This document shows positions 35,609 to 44,037 of a DNA stretch of 64,000 bases, piece after piece. Every line of letters starts with the position of its first letter. Positions within the stretch are counted from its first letter, which is position 1. Location of the stretch: NCBI RefSeq assembly GCF_024227435.1, contig NZ_CP100445.1:2725369-2789368 (forward strand), read 5' to 3'. The notes under the pieces were generated by a model, which saw nothing but the letters and a program-made list of their open reading frames with translations, ran no database searches and had not been told where the DNA came from. A program made the position numbers and the translations under genes. Source of the DNA: Natrinema caseinilyticum (GTDB taxonomy: Archaea; Halobacteriota; Halobacteria; Halobacteriales; Natrialbaceae).

Positions 35609-37231
35609 ATGACATACGATACCATATACGAGGCCGTTTCCGACAGATACGAGGCCGGAATGGGCTGGGACGAACACGCACACGTCGGCGACGAGGAATC
35701 GCTCAACGTCGCCGACGAAGCGCTGGGTCGCCACGCCGATTCCGCCGAGACTGGCCTTCGTATCCGCGATTTCGAGCGGGGCGAGACGGAGACGCACACG
35801 TTCGCGGAGCTGGCCGCGGCCGCAAATCGAGTCAGTAACTACCTGATCGAACACACCGACCGGGGTGACCGCGTCGGCGCGATGCTCCCGACGCGACTCG
35901 AGTTGTACGCCGTCGTCTTCGGGACGATCGCGGCGGGGCGGATCTACTTGCCGCTCGCGCCGATGTTCGGCCCCGACGCGTTGAACTACCGGCTCGAGGA
36001 TTCGGGCGCCGCCGCGCTGTTCACGACGACCGATGGCTGTGCGGCCGTCGACGGCGACCTGCCGGCCCTCGAGCGCGTGATTTCGATCGACGGCGGATCG
36101 GTCGACGGAGCGGCGACGGTGGACGACTACGACGACGTCCGCGCCCGCGACGACGACTTCGAAACGGTCGAGACCCATCCGAACGACCCCTACTCGCTGA
36201 CCTACACCTCCGGCACGACGGGGCCGCCGAAGGGGGTGCCGACGACCCATCGCGGCCCGATCGAACTGTACGCCTACACGGAGTACGTCGTCGACCTCCG
36301 CCCGGACGACGTCTACCTGGTCGCGGCGTCCCCGTCGTGGTCGTACGGGCTCACCATGGGAACGATCATGTCCGGTATCCGGGGGACGGCCATCGGCTGC
36401 TATCGCGGCCAGTTCGACCCGCACGCGTTCTTCGAGACGCTCGAGGCGTGGGACGTCGACAACGCGATGATCCCGCCGACGGCGCTCCGGCAGTCTCGAG
36501 CCGCCGGGATCGATCTCGACGGGTACGACGTCGACCTCAGGGTGCTGATCTCGGCGGGCGAGTCCTTAGACGAGGAGACCGTCGACTGGTGTGAGGACGG
36601 TCTGGGCGCCCCGCCGCAGGACGCCTACGGCCTCACCGAGGCCGGCATGGTCGTCTGCAACTACGCGTTCGACGACTGGGAGGTCCGCCCCGGAAGCATG
36701 GGGAAGGTCACGCCCGGTGAGGAGGTGGTGTTGCTGGACGACGACGGCACCGAAGTCGAGCGGGGCGAGGTCGGCGAAATCGCGATCCGTCGCGACGAGG
36801 ACGCCCACGGTTCCTACTGGGGGCGTCCGGAAGCGACGCTCGAGACCTTCTCCGGGCACTGGCTTCGGACCGGCGACCTGGCGCGCCGGGACGAGGACGG
36901 CTATTTCTGGTACGTCAGTCGGGCGGACGACGTCATCATCTCGGCCGGCTACCGGATCGGCCCCGCGGAGGTCGAAGAGACGCTGCTCGATCACGCGGCG
37001 GTCGAGGAAGCCGCCGTCGTCGGGGCGGACCACGAGACGCGCGGCCAGATCGTGAAAGCGTACGTCACCCTCGTCGACGATCACGAGCCGTCGTCGACCC
37101 TGGCCGACGAACTGAGCGAGTTCGCCCGCGCGGAACTCTCGAAACACGAGTACCCTCGGGAAATCGAGTTCCTCGAGGCCCTTCCGAAGACCGCCAGCGG
37201 GAAGATCAAGCGCTCCGCCCTCGCGGAGTGA
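35609..37231 (+). CDS. Benzoate-CoA-ligase-like acyl-CoA synthetase
   Basis: 540 residues. LTYTSGTTGPPKGVPTTHRG is the AMP-binding loop, DAYGLTEAGMVV the A5 motif, WLRTGDLARRDEDGYFWYVS the hinge, and TASGKIKRSAL the catalytic Lys. SPSWSYGLTMGTIMSGIRGT and ADDVIISAGYRIGPAEVEET resemble the benzoate/acetyl-CoA ligase branch, so aromatic or short branched acids are possible substrates. An ATTATG element about 30 bases upstream suits the ATG at 35609. It is the only ligase of this branch in the window. Confidence 0.9.
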   Translation: MTYDTIYEAVSDRYEAGMGWDEHAHVGDEESLNVADEALGRHADSAETGLRIRDFERGETETHTFAELAAAANRVSNYLIEHTDRGDRVGAMLPTRLELYAVVFGTIAAGRIYLPLAPMFGPDALNYRLEDSGAAALFTTTDGCAAVDGDLPALERVISIDGGSVDGAATVDDYDDVRARDDDFETVETHPNDPYSLTYTSGTTGPPKGVPTTHRGPIELYAYTEYVVDLRPDDVYLVAASPSWSYGLTMGTIMSGIRGTAIGCYRGQFDPHAFFETLEAWDVDNAMIPPTALRQSRAAGIDLDGYDVDLRVLISAGESLDEETVDWCEDGLGAPPQDAYGLTEAGMVVCNYAFDDWEVRPGSMGKVTPGEEVVLLDDDGTEVERGEVGEIAIRRDEDAHGSYWGRPEATLETFSGHWLRTGDLARRDEDGYFWYVSRADDVIISAGYRIGPAEVEETLLDHAAVEEAAVVGADHETRGQIVKAYVTLVDDHEPSSTLADELSEFARAELSKHEYPREIEFLEALPKTASGKIKRSALAE

Positions 37232-37347
37232 CGGAGTCGCCGACTAACGCGCGTCTGGTCGGTTCGCCTGTCGTGACGTGTCTGGTCGGTCCACCGGTTG
37301 TCGCGCGCCCGATCGCGTTCGTCCCACTCCGACGGGAGCCGCTGCGA

Positions 37348-38511
37348 TCACCGGATCGCGCCCGCGCCCCGGAGGTCGTCGATCTCGTCGTCGTCGTAGC
37401 CGACCGATGCGAGCAGGTCGGCGGTGTGTTCGCCGTGGCCCGGCACCGATTCGTCGTGAGAGTCGGGGACGTTCGACCCGACCGCGGGAAACCCGACTCG
37501 CGGCGGGGCGTCGCCCGACCGCTCGACCAGTCCCCGGGCCTCGAGTTGGGGGTGTGCCAGGGCTTCGGCCGGGGTACACACCGGCCCGGTCATCGTCTCG
37601 TCGCTCAATTCGTCGAGCCAGTCGTCCCGCGACCGACTCGCGAACAGGTCCGCCAGTTCCTCACGGACGGCCGTCAGTTCGGCCGGATCCTCGGTGTCGT
37701 GGTGTGCGACGAGGTCCTCGCGATCGACCTCCTCGCAGAACGCTCGCCAGAACTTCGGCTCGAGCGCGGCGAGGGTGACGTATCGCCCGTCGGCGGTCTC
37801 GTACACGTCGTACCAGGGAACCCGGCCGGTGAGCCTCGTTTCGCCGGGTCGCGGGCCATCGCCGGTGAGCGCATCGTAGGCGACGGCCTGGGAAAAGGAA
37901 GCGACCACGTCGGTCATGGCGACGTCGACGTACTCGCCGCCGTTGCCCAGTTCACGCGACAGCAGCCCGCCGACGATGCTGAACGCCGCGAACAGTCCGC
38001 CGCCGAGATCACCGATCTGGTAGCCCGGAATCTGCGGGGCCATCGATTCGTCCTCGCGGGTCATGTCGAGCAACCCGGCGAGGCCGACGTAATTGAGGTC
38101 GTGGCCCGCGCGTTCGGCGTACGGACCGGTTCCCCCGTAGCCGGACAGCGAGCAGTACACCAGCTCTTCGTTGTACTCGAGCAGGGTCTCGTAGTCGATC
38201 CCGAGTCGTTCGGCGACGCCCGGCCGAAACTGTTCGAAGACGACGTCCGCGTCCTCGACGAGCCGGTAGAACGCGGTCGTCCCTCCCTCGGACTTGAGAT
38301 CGAGCGCGACGCTTCGCTTCCCGCGATTGACGCTGTCGAACAGCGCGGCGGTGTCGCGGTCGGTCGTCGGCGACGCGTACCTCGCGTAGTCGCCCGCGTC
38401 GGTATCTTCGACTTTCACGACGTCGGCACCCGAATCGGCGAGCAGTTGCGTCGCGTACGGGCCGGGAAGGAGCCGAGACAGATCGAGTATCCGTACCGAA
38501 TCGAGTCGCAT
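37348..38511 (-). CDS. CaiB/BaiF (family III) CoA transferase
   Basis: 387 residues. N-terminal RILDLSRLLPGPYATQLLAD and VKVEDTDAGD are family signatures. The catalytic Asp is Asp168 in GYQIGDLGGGLF. VFEQFRPGVAERLGIDYETL and SLSGYGGTGPYAERAGHDLN are typical. It moves CoA between an acyl-CoA and a free acid without ATP, or in some members racemises alpha-methylacyl-CoA; the sequence does not separate these. Alpha-methylacyl-CoA racemase would fit degradation of methyl-branched chains. It is preceded on the same strand by the R2lox-like gene (229-base gap). Confidence 0.93.
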   Translation of the reverse strand: MRLDSVRILDLSRLLPGPYATQLLADSGADVVKVEDTDAGDYARYASPTTDRDTAALFDSVNRGKRSVALDLKSEGGTTAFYRLVEDADVVFEQFRPGVAERLGIDYETLLEYNEELVYCSLSGYGGTGPYAERAGHDLNYVGLAGLLDMTREDESMAPQIPGYQIGDLGGGLFAAFSIVGGLLSRELGNGGEYVDVAMTDVVASFSQAVAYDALTGDGPRPGETRLTGRVPWYDVYETADGRYVTLAALEPKFWRAFCEEVDREDLVAHHDTEDPAELTAVREELADLFASRSRDDWLDELSDETMTGPVCTPAEALAHPQLEARGLVERSGDAPPRVGFPAVGSNVPDSHDESVPGHGEHTADLLASVGYDDDEIDDLRGAGAIR

Positions 38512-38740
38512 GGTGGCACGTCCCGCCCCGACCGCAAAAACCTACTGTCAGCGGGCAGTCGAACCGCCTTCGGCTCGCGTCTCGCTTCGTCGAGCATCTG
38601 CCCGCGAGACTGGACGAAAACGGTGGCCACAGGCTGCCAGCCGTACGCCGCTGGCCGCAAAGCGACCACCGTTTGCCGCTGTCGGATCGCCGGTCGTTCG
38701 CCGCTGGCCGCCGACCGTCGACACCCCTCCGCGAGGCGGG

Positions 38741-39673
38741 TCAGTCGTCGCTCTCGAGTTGCACCAGTTCGTCGACGTCGGGAATGTCGGCCGCGGCGTC
38801 GGTGATCTGTCGCATCCGGTCGGTGTGCTTGTCGATGGCGTAGGCGGCGAGTTCTCCTTCCTCGAGGCCGACGCGTTCGTCGGGGTCGTCGGGCTGGAAC
38901 CGATCGTCTTCGGTGATCCCCTGGACGAGCGGGAGGAGTTCGTCGACGGTCTCTTCGATGATCGCGGGGTCGACGCCCTCGGCGATCAGCTTCTTGAGCT
39001 GATTCATGCCGAAGCCGACGTGGCGGCCCTCGTCGCTGCGGATTTTCGTGAATCCCTCGACCAGTCCCGGCAGGTGCGGGAGATTTTCGAACTCGCCGCC
39101 GTAGGAAGTTTGCATGCCGTAGTAGCCGGTCTGTGCGAGGATTCCCTCGACGGTGAGGTGATAGTGACAGTACGCCTTCGCCCGGTTCTCGGGGGTGTCG
39201 TCCTCGAGTAGCCGGAACTGCGCTTTCCGATTGCGGTCGAACAGTTCGATGTAGGGCTCGTTGAACCAGCGGTCGTGGCGGGGGTTCGATCGTTCCCACC
39301 CCATTTCGTCTTCGACCGTCCAGATGACCTCCCGCCAGTAGCGGTCGAAGAAGTCCGCGTGTTTCGCCTCCTCGTACAGTTGTGTCGTGATGAACAGTTG
39401 ATCGTCGATGTCGTCGAGGACGGCGCCGAGCGGCGCGAGGTCCTCGGTGACTGCATCCTCGCCCGCGCCGAACTTCGCGATTCCGTTGAGCGTCCCGTAC
39501 CAGGACTCCTGATCGTATTCTTCTTCCCCCTCGATGTCGGTCAGCAAGTGCTCGACGTCCTGCTCGAGTTCGATTTCGCCGGGGTCCCAGTGCCGTTCGA
39601 CCGCGTTGCGGTAGTACCGGTTCGACCTGGACTCTCGGTCCATCATCTCCGTTGGCGTGTACTCAGTTGCCAT
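38741..39673 (-). CDS. R2-like ligand-binding oxidase (R2lox) family protein
   Basis: 310 residues, the R2lox length. Metal ligands expected for the two-metal ferritin-like core are present: Glu72 (GEDAVTED), Glu102 and His105 (YEEAKHADFF), Glu176 (HLTVEGILAQTGYYG), and Glu215 and His218 (RSDEGRHVGFG). The two residues that form the Val-Tyr ether cross-link in studied R2lox proteins are also present (Val75, three after the first Glu; Tyr171, five before Glu176). R2lox holds a Mn/Fe site and a long-chain fatty acid-like ligand; its physiological reaction is unknown. Location next to a CoA transferase in a fatty-acid region fits a lipid oxidation role (inference). Confidence 0.9.
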   Translation of the reverse strand: MATEYTPTEMMDRESRSNRYYRNAVERHWDPGEIELEQDVEHLLTDIEGEEEYDQESWYGTLNGIAKFGAGEDAVTEDLAPLGAVLDDIDDQLFITTQLYEEAKHADFFDRYWREVIWTVEDEMGWERSNPRHDRWFNEPYIELFDRNRKAQFRLLEDDTPENRAKAYCHYHLTVEGILAQTGYYGMQTSYGGEFENLPHLPGLVEGFTKIRSDEGRHVGFGMNQLKKLIAEGVDPAIIEETVDELLPLVQGITEDDRFQPDDPDERVGLEEGELAAYAIDKHTDRMRQITDAAADIPDVDELVQLESDD

Positions 39674-39764
39674 ATGCCAAGCACGGCCAACGAACTATTA
39701 AATGTGTTGTCTGTTTGCCATCCCCCGCCAGCGGTGACGGGATCGCCTCGGATCGTGGCGGTCC

Positions 39765-41153
39765 TCAATCGACGCCGCGTTCGCCACCGTTTCCGTCGAC
39801 GCGCTCGTGGCCCTCGAGCGAGGTCATCGTCCGGTACGTTTCGATCCGATCCGTCTTTCCGAGTCGGTAGCGGTAGTAGACGTACGCGACGGCGAACCAG
39901 CCGATGAGAACGACGCCGACGACGGGTTCCTGGAGGAGCGTGACCACCCAGAACGCGGCGGTGACGACGGCACCGCCGAGGACCGCAGCGAGGAGGCCGC
40001 GGTAGCGCCGAAGGCGGAACGGGGCGTTGGCGTAGTGGTCGGGAAACTCTCGTGGGAGATTCCAGAGACCGATCGCACAGAAGAAGTACGCGGTGAGGCT
40101 GGCGAGTCCGATAAACACGGAGAGACCGACGATGTCGTTCGCGAGTGGGACGAGCAGAAACGGCGGCACGCCGAGAACGATGACCGCGTAATGTGGCGTG
40201 TCGAATCGCGGGTGAATTCGCGAGAGCGATGCGGGGAGGATCCCGTCGCGACTCGCACGCATCAGTGTCCGGGAGAAGACGAGCAGTGTCGTGTTCACGG
40301 TGGTGACCACCGCGAAGATCGCACCCGCAGCGATGACGTACTCTCCCCACCACGGGAGGAACCGAGAGGCGGCCAACGCGAGGTCCGCTTCGGATCCAAG
40401 TTGCGTGTACGGAACGACGCCGATCAGAACGGCGATGAGCGCCACGTAAAACAGCGCCACGATTCCGATGCCGAGTCCGAGCACGAGCGGGATCGTTCGA
40501 CGCGGATTGTCGATCTCCTCACCGAGTTCGACGAGCAACCCGAACCCGAGAAACGGATAGAACAGCGCGACCACGGCGAGACCGAACTCCCCGTAATCAG
40601 GGAAAAACGGCGTGTAATTGGCGGTCTCGATCGCGCCGGCACCGGGAACGATGAACGTCAGCAAAACCGCCACGAGGCCGACGAAGAAGACGAGCTGGAC
40701 CTGTGCGACCAGCCTGAGACCGATCACGTTGACGAGCAACACGAACGCGAGCAGGACGTAGATGAGCAGCATCGACGGCACGTCGAAAAAGATGCGCGTG
40801 TACTCGGCGAAACCGGTCGCGGTCACGAGCAACGACGCCCACGCGACGAGTGGGATCGTAAACGGGACCAGGAACCCCCAGTAGGGTGCCGTGAGACGCG
40901 AGATATAGACGTACAATCCGCCGGCGACCGGCATTGCCGATCCCAGCAACGCGTTGTACAGGACCACGAAGCTCGCGGGAATCGACGCAAGCACGATCGC
41001 CAACACGAGCGCCGGACCGGCCGCTTCCGCCAACGGTCCCGGCAGCACGAATATCGGCACCGAAATCGCGTTGCCGACGAGCAGCGCCAGCACACCGACG
41101 ATGCCGATACTCGAGGTGAGCCTGTCAGATTCGCCGCTGGCCCCTCCGCTCAT
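39765..41153 (-). CDS. APC superfamily amino acid/organic cation permease
   Basis: 462 residues, about 12 membrane segments. Segment 1 contains VGNAISVPIFVLPGPLAEAAG (the G-x-G-I-F-like substrate loop), and FYPFLGFGLLVELGEEIDNP is the segment 6 binding region followed by the conserved NPRRTIP loop. SRTLMRASRDGILPASLSRI is the classic APC loop. I use ATG 41153 because it overlaps the stop of the small gene upstream (ATGA); the frame is open further upstream in non-family sequence. The C-terminal 25 residues are charged. Confidence 0.92.
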   Translation of the reverse strand: MSGGASGESDRLTSSIGIVGVLALLVGNAISVPIFVLPGPLAEAAGPALVLAIVLASIPASFVVLYNALLGSAMPVAGGLYVYISRLTAPYWGFLVPFTIPLVAWASLLVTATGFAEYTRIFFDVPSMLLIYVLLAFVLLVNVIGLRLVAQVQLVFFVGLVAVLLTFIVPGAGAIETANYTPFFPDYGEFGLAVVALFYPFLGFGLLVELGEEIDNPRRTIPLVLGLGIGIVALFYVALIAVLIGVVPYTQLGSEADLALAASRFLPWWGEYVIAAGAIFAVVTTVNTTLLVFSRTLMRASRDGILPASLSRIHPRFDTPHYAVIVLGVPPFLLVPLANDIVGLSVFIGLASLTAYFFCAIGLWNLPREFPDHYANAPFRLRRYRGLLAAVLGGAVVTAAFWVVTLLQEPVVGVVLIGWFAVAYVYYRYRLGKTDRIETYRTMTSLEGHERVDGNGGERGVD

Positions 41154-41401
41154 TCCCCTCGGGCGCGTTCGGCACGGCGGCGACGGATCTCGTAATCGCG
41201 AACGAAGCGACCGAGAACGAACCCTCCGACACCACAGAGAATCGGTGTCAGAAGTAACAGCGCCTCGATGGTCACTATCGGGAGAACGATCCCTACACCG
41301 AGACCGAAGACCAGCCCACCTTCGGGGTACTGTGCCGCGGCTACTTCGCGCTCGACGTCGTCCATGTCCGCAGGTACATCTCGGTACCGTCCGATTGCCA
41401 T
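41150..41401 (-). CDS. Small membrane protein coupled to the APC permease
   Basis: 83 residues: an acidic N-terminus (DMDDVEREVAAAQYPEGG), a long hydrophobic stretch (about 28-68) that could be one hairpin of two helices, and a basic C-terminus (YEIRRRRAERARGE). The minus-strand AGATATTTT (41426-41434) 29 bases upstream marks a leaderless ATG at 41401. Its stop overlaps the permease start by four bases, so it heads the unit. It may be an accessory subunit of the carrier. I do not recognise a family. Confidence 0.7.
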   Translation of the reverse strand: MAIGRYRDVPADMDDVEREVAAAQYPEGGLVFGLGVGIVLPIVTIEALLLLTPILCGVGGFVLGRFVRDYEIRRRRAERARGE

Positions 41402-41746
41402 GGGATAACTCACCACGATCGGCGCAAAATATCTTTCGGACAGTTGATAGCTGGGCGGTCGTCGCTCGAGGGGCCGATTCGATCCGTGGCCGCTGCTCGG
41501 CGCGTGACCCCTGTTCGGTCCGCGAGCGAGTCGACACCGCCCTCGGACCGGTAGCCGCTTCGAGTCGGGTACGCCATCGAGACGTGGGTGGTCGGAAGTC
41601 AGTACCGCCCTCGAGACGGAAATGGCCGTGAGGCAGTACTGTCCTCGAGATCGACGGCGATTTCCGTCGCCGACGGCCAACTGTAGCGGCGCGGATTAAC
41701 CGCCGCGTTGATAAGAACTAAGTCGGCTCTCGTGAAGGTTGGTGGC
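41402..41746. other. 345-base divergent gap
   Basis: Holds the TATA box of the small membrane gene at the left, an inverted repeat GGCGA/TCGCC near 41654-41670, and a TATA-like GATAAGAAC (41709-41716) before the hydroxyacyl-CoA dehydrogenase start. No gene is seen in it. Confidence 0.45.
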
Positions 41747-42484
41747 ATGGCACAACAGAGTGCTGCCGTCGTCGGAGGCGGCATCATGGGCGCCGGTATC
41801 GCACAGGTACTCGCACGAAACGGCTACGACGTCTCGGTTCGTGAGATCAACGAGGAACTGGTCGACGAAGCCCGAGAACGGTACGTTTCGGGCAATTACG
41901 GACTCGACGATGCCGTCGAAGGCGGCTATCTTTCCCCCGACGAGCGCGACGAAATCGTAGACCGGGTCACGTTCACGACCGATCTCGACGCCGCGACCGA
42001 CGACACCGATTTCGTTATCGAGGCGGTGACGGAGGACCTCGCTATCAAGGGCCAGGTGTTTCGCGATCTCGACGAGGTCACGGACAGTCAGCCGCTGTAC
42101 TCGAACACGAGCGGGTTCTCGGTGACCTCGATCGCCAACGCCGTCTCCGACCCGTCACGAGTCGCCGTGACCCACTTCTTCAATCCGGTTCCCGTCATGG
42201 CCATGGTCGAGATCGTCCGGGCCCCGGAGACGGACGACGCGGTCGTCGAGCGCGCCGAGGAACTCGTCGACGAACTCGGCAAGACGAGCGTTACGATCGA
42301 CGACGATCCCGGGTCCTACGGGTTCATCGCCAATCGATGCTACGGCGCGATGCGCGAAGAGGCCCAGAAGATCGTCGACGAAGGCATCGCAACCGAAGCG
42401 CAGGTCGACAAAGCGCTCGAGGACGGCTACAATCTCCCCGTCGGTCCGTTCTCGCTGCGGGGCATCGGCGAGGAGTGGGACTGA
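41747..42484 (+). CDS. 3-hydroxyacyl-CoA dehydrogenase, C-terminally short
   Basis: 245 residues. GGGIMGAGIAQ (10-20) is the NAD site. The catalytic pair His143 (VTHFFNPVPV) and Glu155 is spaced 12 residues apart as in family members, and Ser122 and Asn196 are present. The protein stops at NLPVGPFSLRGIGEEWD, about 45-50 residues before the usual end; the C-terminal dimerisation helices (present in the paralogue at 50216) are missing. I found no continuation in other frames. It may be a decayed enzyme or one that needs a partner. The ATG follows GGTTGGTGGC; in-frame ATG/GTG codons upstream are less likely. Confidence 0.85.
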   Translation: MAQQSAAVVGGGIMGAGIAQVLARNGYDVSVREINEELVDEARERYVSGNYGLDDAVEGGYLSPDERDEIVDRVTFTTDLDAATDDTDFVIEAVTEDLAIKGQVFRDLDEVTDSQPLYSNTSGFSVTSIANAVSDPSRVAVTHFFNPVPVMAMVEIVRAPETDDAVVERAEELVDELGKTSVTIDDDPGSYGFIANRCYGAMREEAQKIVDEGIATEAQVDKALEDGYNLPVGPFSLRGIGEEWD

Positions 42485-42565
42485 GCGACCGCTCACTCGG
42501 GACTCGAACGAGCGGCCTCCGAAAATCGGCGAGCAGGCTCCGAATATCGAAGCTGCGATGAGCCG

Positions 42566-43363
42566 TTACTTGCCCTCGAACTCCGGATCGCGGTCCTCGG
42601 CGAACGCCGCTGCCCCCTCGGCGTGGTCTTCCGTGTTGAGCAGTTCCACGAACAGTTGCCGGTCGTATCGCAGTCCTTCGTTCAGGCCGGACTGAACCGC
42701 CATCTGCGCGGACTTCTTGATCGCCTGGACGGCCAGCGGCGCCTGTCCGGTGAGCCCGGAGACGAATTCCTCGACTTCGTCGTCGAACTCGTCCGAGTCG
42801 AAGACCCGATCGACGATTCCCTCGTCGGCGGCACGCTCAGCCGAGATGTGGTCGCCGAACATGGCCAGTTCCTTCGCGACGGCGGGACCGGCCAGTTTCG
42901 TGACGTACTGAACGCCACCCGCACCCGGGAGGATACCGAGGTTGACTTCCGGGAAGCCGAACGTGCTGTCCTCGGTCGCCAGTCGGAAGTCACAGGCCAG
43001 TGCGGTCTCGAGGCCGCCGCCCAGACAGTAGCCGTCGATTTTCGCGATGACCGGCGTCGGGAAGTCCCGGATGACGTCGTAGTGGGTCCGATCGGACGAT
43101 CCGCCCGCCGAGTCCGACGAGAAGCCGCCGATATCCGCGCCGGCGCAGAAGGCCTTCTCGCCGGCCCCCTCGAGCACGACGGCGCGCAGCGCGACGCCGT
43201 CGGCGCCCTCGTTTTGCTCCTCTAAGAGCCGTAGTCCGGCGACGATGTCCGCTCTGAGCTGGGCAGAAAGCGCGTTCAGCGCGTCCGGTCGGTTCATCGT
43301 GAGCGTGCCGACGCCGGTTTCTTCGTCGTACGATACCAGGACGGTGTCCAGTGATTCGTCCAT
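42566..43363 (-). CDS. Enoyl-CoA hydratase/isomerase (crotonase) family protein
   Basis: 265 residues. Oxyanion-hole segments AFCAGADIGGF and GYCLGGGLETALACD, with catalytic Glu119 and Glu139 (FPEVNLGILPGAGG) separated by 20 residues as in true hydratases. Both acids present argues for 2-enoyl-CoA hydratase activity giving the S-3-hydroxyacyl-CoA. It is convergent with the short hydroxyacyl-CoA dehydrogenase, the next enzyme in beta-oxidation, with 81 bases between. Confidence 0.95.
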   Translation of the reverse strand: MDESLDTVLVSYDEETGVGTLTMNRPDALNALSAQLRADIVAGLRLLEEQNEGADGVALRAVVLEGAGEKAFCAGADIGGFSSDSAGGSSDRTHYDVIRDFPTPVIAKIDGYCLGGGLETALACDFRLATEDSTFGFPEVNLGILPGAGGVQYVTKLAGPAVAKELAMFGDHISAERAADEGIVDRVFDSDEFDDEVEEFVSGLTGQAPLAVQAIKKSAQMAVQSGLNEGLRYDRQLFVELLNTEDHAEGAAAFAEDRDPEFEGK

Positions 43364-44037
43364 GGATGACGGTCACGGGCAACGATCAAAAAGGTACGTT
43401 CGCCGGTGATTTCGCGGGGGATCGACATTTGCTCGTGTGGCAACCGCCTCGCGGCTCGTCGCGGAATCGTGCCGGCGGGCAATTCGCATACCGAAACTGT
43501 TCTTTCCAACTTTGTATTCGCATTTTGATACTATATGGTGCGGGCCGGTCCCTCCCGTCCCGTCGTGAATTGACGACGGAATGCCGGACGAGGGTCCGTC
43601 GACTTTACTCCCGCTTCCCGCACCCGCTTTACTCCCGCTTCCCGCATCCATTCGACGAACAGAGCTCGAGCGGCCACTACGGCGGCCGTCGACTGGAACG
43701 GGAGAGAAACGCCGTCCGATCGCCTCCCTCGAGTCGATCTCGCGATCAAACTGGTCGTCGTATCGGGTACGGGGGCTCGCTACCAACGATTCGCGCGATC
43801 GCCGCCTCTTCCGGCGGTTCGACGGCATTCGACCCGTCTTTCCCCTTCAACTGCACGTTCCTCACAAATAGAATACTATTCTGTCTCTCGAACATATTTT
43901 GGTTCCAGTATGTCTGTTCGCGTGTTCCGGTCCTCGTTCTCGATCCGCGCCGGGGGATCGAACCGACAGCTGCTGAATTAGGTATCGAAAATCTGTCGAG
44001 TGGACGCTCCCGTTCCGATCGTAACTCGAGGCCAGAC
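43364..44037. other. 674-base gap without a supported gene
   Basis: Open frames cross it, but they have basic, Ser/Arg-rich compositions unlike haloarchaeal proteins and no family motif. It contains a 24-base tandem repeat (43603-43646), an AT-rich part near 43490-43540 and another near 43858-43905. The A-run at 43388-43392 may be the TATA region of the hydratase gene. The right end follows the stop of the TrpD2-like gene. Confidence 0.45.
43603..43646. repeat. Tandem repeat, two 20-bp copies with 24-bp period
   Basis: CTTTACTCCCGCTTCCCGCA at 43603-43622 and 43627-43646, identical. It lies in a non-coding gap; role unknown. Confidence 0.85.
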
